Source: Brachycybe producta
Taxonomy: Eukaryota; Arthropoda; Diplopoda; Playtdesmida; Andrognathidae
Length of the DNA: 64,000 bases
Assembly: GCA_036925085.1 (NCBI GenBank)
Contig: JAUPFP010000008.1
Coordinates: 4,397,277 to 4,461,276, forward strand
Direction: 5' to 3'
The notes beneath the pieces are model-generated. The model was not told where the DNA came from and did not search any database. It saw nothing but the letters and a program-made list of their open reading frames with translations. Position 1 is the stretch's first letter, and each line of letters begins with the position of its first letter. A program made the position numbers and the translations under genes. Shown in pieces: positions 43,451-55,018 of this stretch.

Positions 43451-46440
43451 TTTCTATAGTTCCTGTCGTTTAGTTTTTTTATAATTTGTGTGATTGATGG
43501 TGGGTTTTTTTGTTTGTTGTTGCTGCTGCTGTTGATGTTGTCAATAGATTGACATTTTTTTCGATCAGCAGTAATTCTCCATTATTTATTTAATGAAATG
43601 TCAGTTATCGTTACATAGTTTGACGTTTATTATGTTGTAAATACGGTGTATACACTGTATATATATAAAAAAAATGATGAACGATAGCCGTCTCCTCCTC
43701 CTTCTTTTTAGTCTTGTGTCCTATTCTAATGTGAGGTCCCCATATATGTAATTTGTTGAGCTTCTTTCACTTTTTTTTGTCCCAAAATATTATGGAGTAG
43801 AATATCAAACAAAAGGAGGAGGAGGAGGAGGTGATTGGTTGGTAGTTCTCGTAAAATCTTCTATTAAATACGTGACAGGTGGTGGTGTGGTGGAAGCTGC
43901 TCCTATTGTACCAGGGTATATTAATAACTGTACAGACTGAGCCTACATTTTTAAATATATATTAACTAGAAGCATACCCGTCATAAGATGGGGATTTTGG
44001 ACTAGGGGGAACCTATACGAATAGGGGGGGGGGATGTTGTCCGTCCTAAGACGTTAACCTTTTAAATGAATGTATGGTTAGATGTTACATAATAGAAGAT
44101 ATATACCACCACCTAGCGGTGAAAGGTTATAAATTTTATAATAGTTACTACTGACACAACATCAAAGTGTTAAGTGTTATTGCAAACGCTAACTAAGAAG
44201 TGTAAAGGTATAACCATAGACCATAAGACCATAGACCTGGCAACTCGTAATGTGTTGAATGAGGGAGGATGTTCTCGCATAGCCTGGTGAAAACTACAAC
44301 AGCGCCTTCTGGTGACAGGACAACTTAAAAGTTTCAACCACCATTGCAAAAGCTTGTTAAGTGCAAGCGTCAGCTGCTTTCATAATGTACCTAGTTATAG
44401 TGTACAACCTTTTCCCATTAAAGTGGCGCTGCTGATGCTGCTGTCACCATAGGTATCTGCAAACACTAGATTTTTACAGTTGCCAGTTATCAGTGACACA
44501 ACGTCAGAGTATTCCACGTAGTAATAATAATACTAATAAAAATAATAATAATAATATACAGTGTGTTCTAAAAATGGATACACATTTTGTTTGTTAATAA
44601 CTGCCATGTATAGGTATATTTTCTTAAATTTAAATACATTATGAATGTATATATATTTCAAAATGTCCTCTTATTCTCGTCAAGGAATTGCTGACATTGA
44701 TGTGAAACTGATCAGCAAACATCAATTAATGTGTATCTTTTGTAATTGTGCGACAATTCTGTTCGATTTCTTGCCATTTATACAATTATTATGATGACAA
44801 GTAATCGAAGAGAATTGTCGCAACAACAACAAAAAAATCGCAAGAGATAGATGCGTTAATTTGATGTTGGCAGATGAATTTCTTAACGATGTCAACAAGG
44901 TATTGACGAGCAATGCATCATTTAAACATAAAACACATCATGCTTTTTTCTTCTGTCAGTTAACTAACAAAAATGTGAAGTTAAACATAAGCTTTTTTTT
45001 AAAGAAAAGGTCGTTTTTTTTTGCATTCACTTTCTACTGCTTTTTCTAAAGAATCATTTTACTAAAGGATACTTTTTACTAAAGAAAATGCAATTTTAAA
45101 GCCCGCCAGGCTGTCTAAAGATTTATAAGTCACTTTTAGGTTCTTTTGTGTTAAAGGGATCATTGAGGGAACACAATGGAGAAAAATATAGAAAGATCGG
45201 AACAAGATATAAATTTTGTAGTAATAGAAAGAAAAAAGAATATCAGGAAATGGGAAGAGAAAAAAAAAATGGCGGATCAACATTTTTAAGAATTTCTTTT
45301 ATTTCGTTTTCATTGATTTTTTGGAATTTTTTCTTTTTTCGTTTTTCTAACTTTAGTCCACTTTTCTTCTATTAGTGAGTAAGAATAGACAGATAGATTA
45401 GTGAAAAAGGAATTTACAAAGGAAAAGGGAAAGAAACAAAAAGCATTAAAAGGTTTTCTTTAAATATCATTTTAAATGCAATTTTACAGCATCGAGTCCC
45501 ATTATTCTTCTTAAATTACACTTTTCTTCTTTATTTAATGGACCTTTTTAAGCCATTTTTTTCTTGAAAAATCTTTTTTTTATTATTCAAACCTTTAAGA
45601 TATGGTTTTATGAATAGCTGATTTTCAAACTCTTGATTATTCTTGTTTTTCATGAGGAAATTTGAAGAGACACTAGAATGTGTTTTAAAAGCTAGAAAGG
45701 TTGTGGTAGCTCAATCACTTAAAAGGTATTTTCATGTTGATATCTTTCAAAATAAACTTTTTACAAACAAAAATTATAAAATATTGTCTGATTAATGTGG
45801 AGTCATTTACTAACTGACATAAAAAGCTAATTTTGAAAAATATTAACCATTAAAATACCCTCATAACTGATTGAGTTACTCTTCTAGTTTCTAAAACAAA
45901 TCCATGTTTCTTTCTATTCAAGAGTTTTGAATGCCGTTTGTACTTTAAATTCTTTAAAACACCTTGAGTGGTTTTTTTTTATTAGCGCCATATTTTATAA
46001 ATGTAGAAAAATGTTACAAAATATAACGTTTTAAATTAGTAACATTCATTTAGTATTTATGGCTCTGAATGTCTAGTAAAATTAATTTTCAGTAATTTAT
46101 TTAGTAGGCCCGCCACCCTTCCTAATTACCGATTAAAATCTCATTTGAGAAATTTAGTATAATTTTTTTTTTACATATTTATTCATTTTTATTTACATTT
46201 TTCTATCGTAAAAATAAACCCTTTTTTTGAAGACTTAATTTAAAAAAAAACTTAAAAAAAGATTTTATTAAAAATTGCATTCAAAGCCATTAATTTGCAT
46301 TAAAAAAAAGTATTTTTGAAAATAAAAATTGTTTTAATTGTTGGACATCAACTTTATGTAATTGTCGTTTTTAACCAGTTAGTTTTGTTTTATTGTTAGA
46401 AAAAAAAAGCTTTTTGAAAAGAACTTGTAAATGCCATAAT

Positions 46441-46589
46441 ATGACGGTAAATGACGTCATAAAAACCGTTTTCATAAGTTGTAAATGAATGTGTTTTTTT
46501 TTTCGAGAGCAGTAAGTACGACAGTTCTCGAGAAAACCACATTCATTTACATCTATGAAAACGTTTCTTGTGACGTCATTTGCCGTCAT
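46441..46589. mobile_element. Inverted-repeat MITE-like element with CRE palindromes
   Basis: ATGACGGTAAATGACGTCAT at the left and ATGACGTCA-containing TGACGTCATTTGCCGTCAT at the right are near-perfect inverted copies. The arms continue through GTAAATGAATGTG and CACATTCATTTAC. Each arm contains TGACGTCA. Confidence 0.7.
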
Positions 46590-47249
46590 GATTACGGCCG
46601 CTATATTTCGGCACGGCTATCTTAGAAGCCCCCCGGCTTTAGTGAGTGAGTGAGTCAGGGGAGGACATTTGCAAGTCCAATGTTATCTTCCTATTCTCCT
46701 ACGAAGTGTGTGTTATCTAAACGTCAATAGTTTCACTTATGAATCTCATTTCTAACTTATTTATTCAGCTTCCTTTTTTTATTCCCGAATATGCTGAAGT
46801 CTTTTTTTTTTTAGCAGTTTTTATATCACAAACACTCAACTCACGCAGATCCTCAACAACAAAAAAAACGTCCTTTAAGAAGTGATACCACGTAACTAAC
46901 AAAATATAAATTTTACAAAAGAAATAAAAAAAAAACGTTAGAATGCAAATTTAAGGTTTTGTTGCACACTTTTTTTTTGCTAATAAAATTATTTGGACGG
47001 TTTTTTAGCCATAATTAAAATAATTATTTTACGTTACTTACGTACAATGACATTCCAAACAATTTTTTTTCTAAATATTCGCAAAATGACATTAAATATA
47101 TTTGAACGCCCTCTACCAGATGTCTCTACAAATCAGTATCTTTTAAAATAAATTTTTTTTATTTTGCTACATTTTCCGAACTATGTACTTATTTTTTTCT
47201 GATTTTTTTATGTCAAAACCTCAAAAGCACCAAAAATGTCAGTTACATG

Positions 47250-47430
47250 TAGGCTGCCACCTGTGGAGGACAGTCCTCCATTTGGAAGAAATGTCCTCCG
47301 GCCAGGACTATCCTCCACGAACGTATTTAAGTTTTTATACAATTTATTGTGTGGAGGACATGTTTGACTTCGTGGAGGACGGTCCTGTTCGGAGGACTGT
47401 CCTCCACAAAGGAGGAAAGGTGGCAAGACT
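47250..47430. mobile_element. GGAGGAC-rich MITE with perfect 9-bp TSD
   Basis: Inverted ends (TAGGCTGCCACC and GGTGGCAAGACT) and internal TGGAGGACAGTCCTCCA palindromes. AGTTACATG flanks both sides (47241-47249 and 47431-47439). A different family from the CCGCCC group but with the same duplication length. Confidence 0.8.
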
Positions 47431-48961
47431 AGTTACATGGTATCACTTCTTCTTAATATAACAATATTTTTTTTTTCTTCTCAAAAGCCTAGTACACCTT
47501 TGGATACAAAGTCACGCGACACTAGTATCTGGCCTTGTCTAGCTACTTTTGAGATACAGTCACTAGTCTTTTCTAGAGACAATGTTTGGAAGTCTCGAGA
47601 CTGTTGCGAGATAAAATTCCCGGTTGTCTTTTTTTTTTTTTTGGTATTTCACACGAAATGGAAAACATGTTACATGTTGCGCAACATAAATTAGGTATGG
47701 GTGCATTTATGTATAGATACTGGTCTAGATGCAAAGTCTCGCGACAGTTTTGTCGCTGGATGCAGCTACTCTAGCGACATACGATGTGCGACAGTAGGCG
47801 TTATGAAAAAAATTATACTGTGACATTAGCCAGTCTTGTCTTTATAATCCCCTTGAAAATGTATACATTTCAAAGGTCTTGACTGTTGTTATGCGACTGT
47901 TGCGCGACACAAACAAAAATGGAACAAATTTGCATCTTTTTTTTTTAGACAGTATCTACAAAACTGTCGCATATCTCCGTCTTGTGCCGCTTGAAACAAT
48001 GTGTTTCGACGACAACGAATTTGTTGCACGACAGTATACGACAAAAAGTCGGTCATGTGTAAGAGGTAAAAGTGTGGCTCGCGAGCCAAAAGTAACGAAA
48101 AAAACTGAGCATCTTTACACACACACACAAAGCAAACACTCCTTCAAGGTTTAAATGTATCTTATTCTTCCTCTTTCTGTTTGATAAAACACGAATTTTG
48201 GAATAAATATCAGTTTGTAAAATGAAAAGAAAGAACTAGATGGTAAAAACATCTGCTGAAATTTAAAACATGTATGAGAAAAATGTATTAGTTGGAGGGT
48301 TGGTGGTTTTGAGACACAAAATACAAAAGAATTGAGTAATATTTTTAGGGGGGAGGGAGGGGTTGTTTAACGTGATAGTTTCTTATTTTTTTTGGGTGGT
48401 TGGGTTTTTTTTTATCAATGATTCAATGGTGGAGGAAGAAAAATTCTAAGTGAACTAACTCATTAGGTTTTTTTTTTACAAAAAAAAAGAAACCTTATAT
48501 TTGGTTTTATTATTTATTCATTGGTTTAAAATATTAATATGGTTCGTGTTTATGATTTTTATTTGCATAATATTAATTGCTGTTTGTTTTTCATTGTTGT
48601 TGTTGAACTTCTTTCTCTCAAGCTTTTGAGATTCTTCTTCTCTTCACCTTTTTTTTTATCGATTTTCTTCAACCTGATTGAAGATTGAGAGAAATTCACA
48701 CATTTTTGTTTTGTGGTTTATATAATAAGTATATTAGAAATATGGGAAAAGTAGTGACACAATTTTCAGGTTTGCATTTGAAAATGCTAATCTTTGTCGT
48801 AATGGCACGACCTTAGGAGAAGCTTGATTGCTGGTAGCAGAATTGAATTTAAAAAAAAAATACACTTATAACTGGTTTTTAAGACTCCGGATCCGTATAT
48901 AGGCTTTAAGAGCCTTTTCACATGAACCACTTTTGGTAGTCAAGTTCGTCTACAAAATGTA

Positions 48962-49091
48962 TAGTCGGCTTGTCGCCAAAACCGACCACTCGAGTCAACC
49001 GGTTTTTTTTTTTTTTGCATTTCACTCAACAACACTTGGACCACTTTCCAACCACCACAGTTGAGTGGTCAATTTTAGCGACAAGCCGACT
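48962..49091. mobile_element. Inverted-repeat element, AGTCGGCTTGTCGC family
   Basis: AGTCGGCTTGTCGCCAAAAC and GACCACTCGAGT at the left mirror GAGTGGTCAATTTTAGCGAC and AAGCCGACT at the right, around a poly-T. Possible outer arms continue beyond these points but are weak. Confidence 0.6.
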
Positions 49092-51107
49092 ACGTGTCGC
49101 AGTGGAACTTGACCGTCAAGCGTAGTTCGTCTAAAAAAGTCTCTCTTGTGTAACACAGCTCGCATCTAAAGGCCGTTGGTCATTGTGTGTGCGCTAGCCT
49201 TTCCTTTTGTTCATTTCTTCTTAGGTAGCTAAATAATAAACGTGTTCTACAGAGCCCTCGGTGAAGGGCAAACAAACAATATGTCGAATTCAATTTATTC
49301 AGTTAATAATCTGAAAATATTGAGTTAATACTTAAATATATGTATTACTGGTTTATATAAACTATTGACAAAATATTGATTTAGTAATTTCAATTTAAAA
49401 TATTAATAATCAAGTCAATTTTTATTTGGTGTTCATGTCCTTAACTGGATTCCCGAAGAGAGAACGCTTTGAAAAAGGCCAGTGTGTATTATCACTAGAT
49501 GTAGCAACATCCCAGTGACGAGTCCACCACTATGAGCGACCATAGCAGAGATATGAATCTGCATAGTTACCTCTCTCAGACCTCCAATTGTCCAACTTCT
49601 GTTTAAAAATTATTTCCAAACCCTCATAATACATATTGAATTTGGTTGTTAAACATTTCATATTTAAGGTGATAAGACAAATCATTTGAAAATTAGAAAA
49701 AGGAATATATGATTCAAGTGATGCAAAGTAAAAATGTAACCGCAGCGTTGGTCAAGAAAATAAAACAAAAATGGTATTTTAAAGTAAAGGAAATTAATTG
49801 TTTGATTTGGGTTTTAACAACTTGAAAGTACTTTTCTTAAATAGGTACTTCATGATGATGTGTTTATTTTCGGAATGTCTTATTTAGTAAAATTCTAGTA
49901 TTCTCTCTCTTTTTTTTTTCTATCTGGAAAGTTTCACTTTTATTTCTGAGAAGAAAAAAGTGAGACAGTTGGAGGTAGATCAGAGTTTGTCTCTTGTTTT
50001 AAGAAACAAAAACAAAAAAAAATACATGACAGCAGTATTCATGAATTCGAAAAAAGGTGTTATTTAACTTGTCAATGTTTGAACTTCAACTACTGTCAAG
50101 TGACAGTTGTTCTTGTTTAAATAGGAGTGAGTGCGACACCTTTTCTACTATATTTTCTAAATGTCGCAACCTATATAATCGAAACTATAGGATACTCCCC
50201 ATCCCTCACAACCATTTCTCCCTCAGGCAGCCTCCATGTTACATGTTTCGCAAGAAACTTCAAACTTTTAACACTTGAAGAGAGAGAGAGAGAGAGAGAG
50301 AAAATGAGAGAGAAAAAAAAAAGATGAAAGAGAGCTTTAAACAACATGGAAGAAATATAAAAATTGAAAGAGACGTTAAACCACATGAGTGACATGTGAT
50401 ATGTCATCTGTGTATTTAGAGGTGTGTAGAAGGTTCTTGTTGTTATTTCCTATTGTGTGTGTGTTATAAGAGAATCACTACGGAGACAAGAGAAGAAAAA
50501 AAGGAGGGGGGGGGGGTGAAGTGAACTAGACTATAGTTGTATTAGTTGCACATCTGTGCTAATATCATCATAAGCTGCTAGAATTGTTTTTTCTTGATGG
50601 TTATTTGATTGTGAACTAACATTGTTGATATTGCATGGGGGCTTTCTTTTTCTTGTTACTTGGCGTGTTTGGTGATTGTTAGAACTACCTTCAGTTTTTT
50701 TTTTTTGGCAACTCAACATTACTGGTTGAGTTATTTAAATGAGGAGTTTTGATTTCTTGAGGTCACACCACATATTTACTCGGATGTCTGGTACATCTTC
50801 AGTAGCTAAATAACGAGTTGCAAGTAAAGCTCCGATTACACTAGCCACTTTTGATGAGATGCAACTTGTGATGTGTGACTTGCAGCTAGAACTTTGTAGA
50901 AAGAAACTTCTATATCACACATGAAAGTAGTTTTGCAACTAGTTGTAATCAAGTTTTCAAAACTTTCTTTGTGTCCATATTTGTGGGAAACCATTAATAA
51001 TTACCTAACAGGAAGTTCATAAATCCGGAATTCATGAAATCGGAAATTCATTCAAAATTTTGATGTGATTTGCAACATAAATATTATTATTGCAACAGTT
51101 TTGTATG

Positions 51108-51430
51108 CACGGTGATAGTAATCATGATAGTTACTATCACTGTCGCTTTAGTCGCGATAGTGCTATCGCGACAGTGCAATAGTGACTATCATGTGGACTG
51201 CACGATGATAGTTCTCGCAATAGTTGCTGTCGTGACACAGGCAAGTGTGTGTTCAGCACTAAAAATTTTGTTTGCCCCGCCCTTTTATGAGCGCAATCAA
51301 TTTCTAATTGGTTTGTTACTTGGTCTGATCTCATAAAAGGGCGTGGCAAACGACATTTTAGTGCTGAACACACTTGCCTGTGTCATAACAGCAACTATGG
51401 TGAAAACTATCATCGTGAAAACGAGGCTTT
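51108..51430. mobile_element. GATAG-rich TIR element, copy 2, interrupted
   Basis: Begins CACGGTGATAG and ends CATCGTGAAAACGAGGCTTT, rich in GCGATAGTGCTATCGC. A CCGCCC-family MITE is nested at 51237-51381, splitting a GTTGCTGTC/ACAGCAAC region. Confidence 0.65.
51237..51381. mobile_element. MITE nested in a GATAG-rich element
   Basis: About 28-bp terminal inverted repeats (ACAGGCAAGTGTGTGTTCAG) and the core GCCCCGCCCTTTTATGAG. Flanks TGTCGTGACA and TGTCATAACA agree in most positions, suggesting a slightly mutated target duplication. Confidence 0.75.
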
Positions 51431-52083
51431 AGTGCGTTCTCTAGTGTCTCTTCTATAAATGCATTTTAAATCTTGATATTGCAATTTGTTTACCTCTTAA
51501 CTTTTTAGTAAAGTTAAGGTTGTTGTAGACTTGTTTCTTCTTTTTCTAAGGTCTTTTAGTTCTTCTTAGAATGTTTTTTCTCTCTCTCTCTCTCTCTCTC
51601 CCCTTTATTTGTATACACGAGGCCTGTGTAAATTTACGAGCAATATGAAGTTCCTATTGAAAATTGTTTGATTAGAAGTGAAATACTGGTAGTGAGATTG
51701 TAACTTTTATGGATCAAATATGATGAAACATGTATCTAGAAAATAAACTAAAGAGAGACTCTCGTTTTATCTTTATTATATACAATATATTAAAGTATGA
51801 TGAACGAGAATCCGACTAAAGAAATATCGGATACAACAAAGTAAAGTAGTTTCATTTTTTTTTTTTAGATAGTTCGGTTATTTTTCTAGGCTGAAGGAGA
51901 GAGAGAGGAGGGGTTAAGGTATTGTTTAAGGCAACCAATAATTTCAAATTGCTTGTATTATATATTATGTCAATGGCTGTTGATTTTTTTTCCATATAAA
52001 AATCAATGGTATTTCATGATTTCGAGTGTGAAGATAAGTGGGTCTAATGCTCTGGTCAACTATGTGTGGACAAATTTGTAAGT

Positions 52084-52508
52084 AAAGTCTCGTTTTGACG
52101 GCGATAGGGGTCCTATCGTGAGAGTAGCTGTCATGAAAGTTGTGATAGTTCACTCTCACGATAGCAACTGTCTACACGTCGTGAAGTGAACGTGATAGTT
52201 CTGTCACATGACAGTCTGACGTCAACTTCACAGATATCATTGAGTCAACAACAGTGTTGCCTCTCTCTCTCTCTCCCTCCAGAAGCCAAATTTCCCTACA
52301 AAGTGGATATTTTCCTACAAGCGGTCACACAACAACTATTACTATTGCGACAGTACTATCAACTATCTAGTCAAACGAGGTTTAGTGTGATAGTGCTATC
52401 GCGACAGTGTGATAGTGACTATCATGTGGTTTTTATGATGATAGTTCTCGCGATAGTTACTGTCATGACAGCAACTATTGTGACAGCTATCATCATGAAA
52501 ACGGGGCT
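52084..52508. mobile_element. GATAG-rich TIR element, copy 3, complete
   Basis: AAAGTCTCGTTTTGACGGCG at the left and ATCATCATGAAAACGGGGCT at the right are inverted repeats of about 24 bp. The interior is the reverse complement of the 11386-11800 copy, with a shared CT tract. No transposase. Confidence 0.7.
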
Positions 52509-52643
52509 CACATGATGAGAGTTATTGAAGCATACTGTATAAGGACAATGCTATTCTAAATGTATTATTTTATTCAAGCCCATTTAACTGCGTTTTGACG
52601 TCACTACTAATTTATTTAGAGTAAGCCATATACATGTATACTT

Positions 52644-53332
52644 TGTGAGCTTTTGACATCAACCAATATTTTATTACCAACCTTTAGATGATATTTTCTA
52701 CTTTTCGTTTCTTCTCTGAGCAGTATGACACCTGCACAGAGAAGATCCGAGCTGTAGAGAGAGCTGGATGGAGATAGATTGTAGTCACTCTTCTGCATGG
52801 GGGTGAAATCGATGCAGGAGAGTGGCGGCCATCTCTCTCTCTTCCGGTTGATGCTGATATACATCTTCTCCATCGGTATTCCGACCAGAGAAGATGTTGT
52901 AGCTGCTGAGAATCGTATAGTTCCTGCCCTATGAAACCTCCGGCCTCTGAAGAGAAGTTATTTACATAAAGACATAGAGACAACGCTACTTCTTGTTACA
53001 ACACTTTTATTCATTCCTTGTAAGAAGTACAGATACAAGGGTGAATAGTAAAATACTAACTGGAAATCCTCAGGCCCATTGATTTGGAATGTATCGCAAA
53101 AACAGGCAAAGGAAAGAACTGAGGAACAAAGAGGAACATGGTCCTTTTATACCTTGGACCTGTGTACACCTGCGAGGTGTAACCAGGTCCAAGTGACCAT
53201 GGTCCTTTATGTATCAATCCGCCACTTGGGCATGAGTCAGAAAGGTGAGTCAGAGAGGAGGGAGGGACGGTTGAGAGTTGTTTACCCCCCAGGCTATGGT
53301 TTTGGCGGGATCACGATTTACAGGGTGTTACA
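52644..53332 (-). repeat. Element 2 3' LTR
   Basis: On the minus strand it runs TGTAAC...CTCACA. Read that way, a TATAAAAGG box lies at 53151-53143 and an AATAAA at 53011-53006. Both recur in the other LTR. Confidence 0.95.
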
Positions 53333-53342
53333 TACCCTCCAA
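53333..53342 (-). other. Element 2 polypurine tract
   Basis: On the minus strand GTTGGAGGGTA abuts the 3' LTR. Short but in the right position. The rest of 53343-53670 is a non-coding 3' UTR with nothing else recognised. Confidence 0.55.
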
Positions 53343-53670
53343 CTTTGCTTGGAGTACGTCCTCGTACTCCAGCCAAGGGTGGAAGGTTTTCAAGTTACGC
53401 AGCGGGGAGACATGGGTGGCTGAGGACTTACCGTGTACAGCGGTGGTTATGGAAAGGCACTGGCACCGAAGTGTCAGCGCCCTTTGAAAATGCAAATTCT
53501 GAAAACAAAAAGGCAAACACAATTAATACTCGCTGGGTGGCGAGTTCCTATGGAAATTTACAAGAAATACTTATTTATACATAAAGCAGTTATAACAGAA
53601 TTCTTTTCTTTTTTTTTTATATTTTTCGAGCTCACCACCCCAATGGGCGGTGACCACACGGTTTTCTAAT

Positions 53671-54693
53671 CTATACCCACGTCGGTTGATTGCATGCACA
53701 TGTACATGCAGAAACATATCCGTGAAGTGCTTGTAGGGGGTCTGACGGTGAGTGGAGGAGGTGGCTCCGCAGCCAGGGATGATAGGATTCCCAGGCGGCG
53801 ACGATCCATCCGTTGTCGAAGCCCCGGAGACTTTCCATGAAACTTCGGTGGACGGTGGCGTCGGCGGCGATCAGTCGGCCCGGTGGTTGCCCGGTGAGGA
53901 CACCGTAAACGGCGTCCCACAGGATGGCGGCCTGGTAAGTGGCGCGGGTCCTCCAAACGATCATTCGGGCAATGCTGTATGCTCCGTTAAGTGGGACTCC
54001 CAGGAGACTGTTAAAGAAAGCCTGCTGAAGGGCGCCCAATGCTGGAGTGATGGGCTGCTCGGCAAACTGGTATATTTCGATGTACCGGGTGGACGGAATT
54101 AGGACGGCCATAGAGAGTTGCAGGTAGTATGACATTCCTACAACGTAGCGCCCTTCCTCCGGTATGTAGAGGCGCGGAAATCCCTCCATCAGGTCATAGT
54201 GACCGATGTAATAGGTGTTTGCGGGCCGCACCTGTCGTTGCCAGAGTGCCCAGCAATTATTTAGCAGTCTTTCACATCGTGCTTCCTGACGAAGCGGTCG
54301 ATATACCGGTAGTCTCCTGGTAGTGACTGTTGGTATGCGAAAAGGTTGTGTCACTTGCGGCAAAGTTAGTACGGGGGTTGCTGAGGCTGCGGCGATATGG
54401 CGAGACGAGGCAGTAGACGTCGTTAGGTCGATGGCGCGCGCTGTGTCGTCCCCGACTTCCTCGATGCCGAGTTGCTGCGTTGTCGTGTCATCCGAGTCCA
54501 TCCTAGTAGATGGGTCAGGGATGGCATCGTCCTGGCTTCCCGTTGTTTCGTTGCACTGTGACATCCTTGTTCTTCCAGGATTGTTTCCGAAGTGCTGGTG
54601 ACCAGCCTGGCGTTGGCTATATACTTGTGTGTTTCCCGACTTCCCCATCGAGGTGTGAAATTCCAGGGTCCCATGGAAATCGTATAATTCCAC
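53671..54693 (-). CDS. Element 2 third ORF, 340 aa, unknown
   Basis: Located after pol, where env is usually found, but with no signal peptide or membrane anchor, so not a typical envelope. Residues 1-130 are polar and low in complexity (Thr/Ser/Asp-rich). Residues about 135-320 look like an alpha-helical globular domain rich in Trp, Tyr and Leu (for example ALWQRQ, FPRLYIPEEGRY, WRTRATYQAAILW). The last residues contain CTCAC. I do not recognise it. Candidates are a relocated capsid-like domain, since the upstream ORF lacks an obvious one, or a novel accessory protein. First ATG chosen. An overlapping frame (54423-54911) is probably a shadow. Confidence 0.7.
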   Translation of the reverse strand: MELYDFHGTLEFHTSMGKSGNTQVYSQRQAGHQHFGNNPGRTRMSQCNETTGSQDDAIPDPSTRMDSDDTTTQQLGIEEVGDDTARAIDLTTSTASSRHIAAASATPVLTLPQVTQPFRIPTVTTRRLPVYRPLRQEARCERLLNNCWALWQRQVRPANTYYIGHYDLMEGFPRLYIPEEGRYVVGMSYYLQLSMAVLIPSTRYIEIYQFAEQPITPALGALQQAFFNSLLGVPLNGAYSIARMIVWRTRATYQAAILWDAVYGVLTGQPPGRLIAADATVHRSFMESLRGFDNGWIVAAWESYHPWLRSHLLHSPSDPLQALHGYVSACTCACNQPTWV

Positions 54694-55018
54694 GAAGCTG
54701 GCTGGAACTCCAATAAGCCACCCAATTTGTTTGTTATTGGAGGCTCGCGGGGTGTCGGTTTCTGAGTATTAAACGCCGTTCTTCCACTATTGTTTGTTAT
54801 TGTTGTCAGACGACCTGGTCCCCAAACGCAGTGTACGAAAGTTTCCCCATTGGAATCAGATTCGAGTGGTGAAATGTGAGCAGGGGTGTGTGAATGTTTG
54901 TGGTCACACACGTTGTTGTTTGTTTATATTGGTGTGTGTCAGCAAGTGACCAATGTGATGATATAAACAACCGAAAGAAAAAATTTAGGTTGTGTGGGTT
55001 GTTGATAGGGTTATTGGT
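54694..55018 (-). other. Element 2 pol to third-ORF spacer
   Basis: About 325 bp between the pol stop and the third ORF. It is partly open in another frame (162 codons up to 54911, entering the third ORF), which could be a spliced or leader exon, but codon composition gives no support. Confidence 0.4.

Noticed and set aside
44565..44600. ACAGTGTGTTCTAAAAATGG, reminiscent of a Tc1/mariner terminal repeat
   Set aside because: No matching inverted end or TA duplication found nearby; too short to call.
47505..48110. Region with many TCGCGACA/TGTCGC motifs
   Set aside because: Looks like decayed inverted repeats, but I could not define ends or arms with confidence.
53752..54102. Plus-strand 116-codon frame and others opposite element 2 genes
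   Set aside because: Shadows of GC-rich minus-strand ORFs with recognisable motifs or context.
54423..54911. Minus-strand 162-codon frame overlapping the start of the third ORF of element 2
   Set aside because: No motif or initiation context to prefer it; kept only as a note on the spacer.
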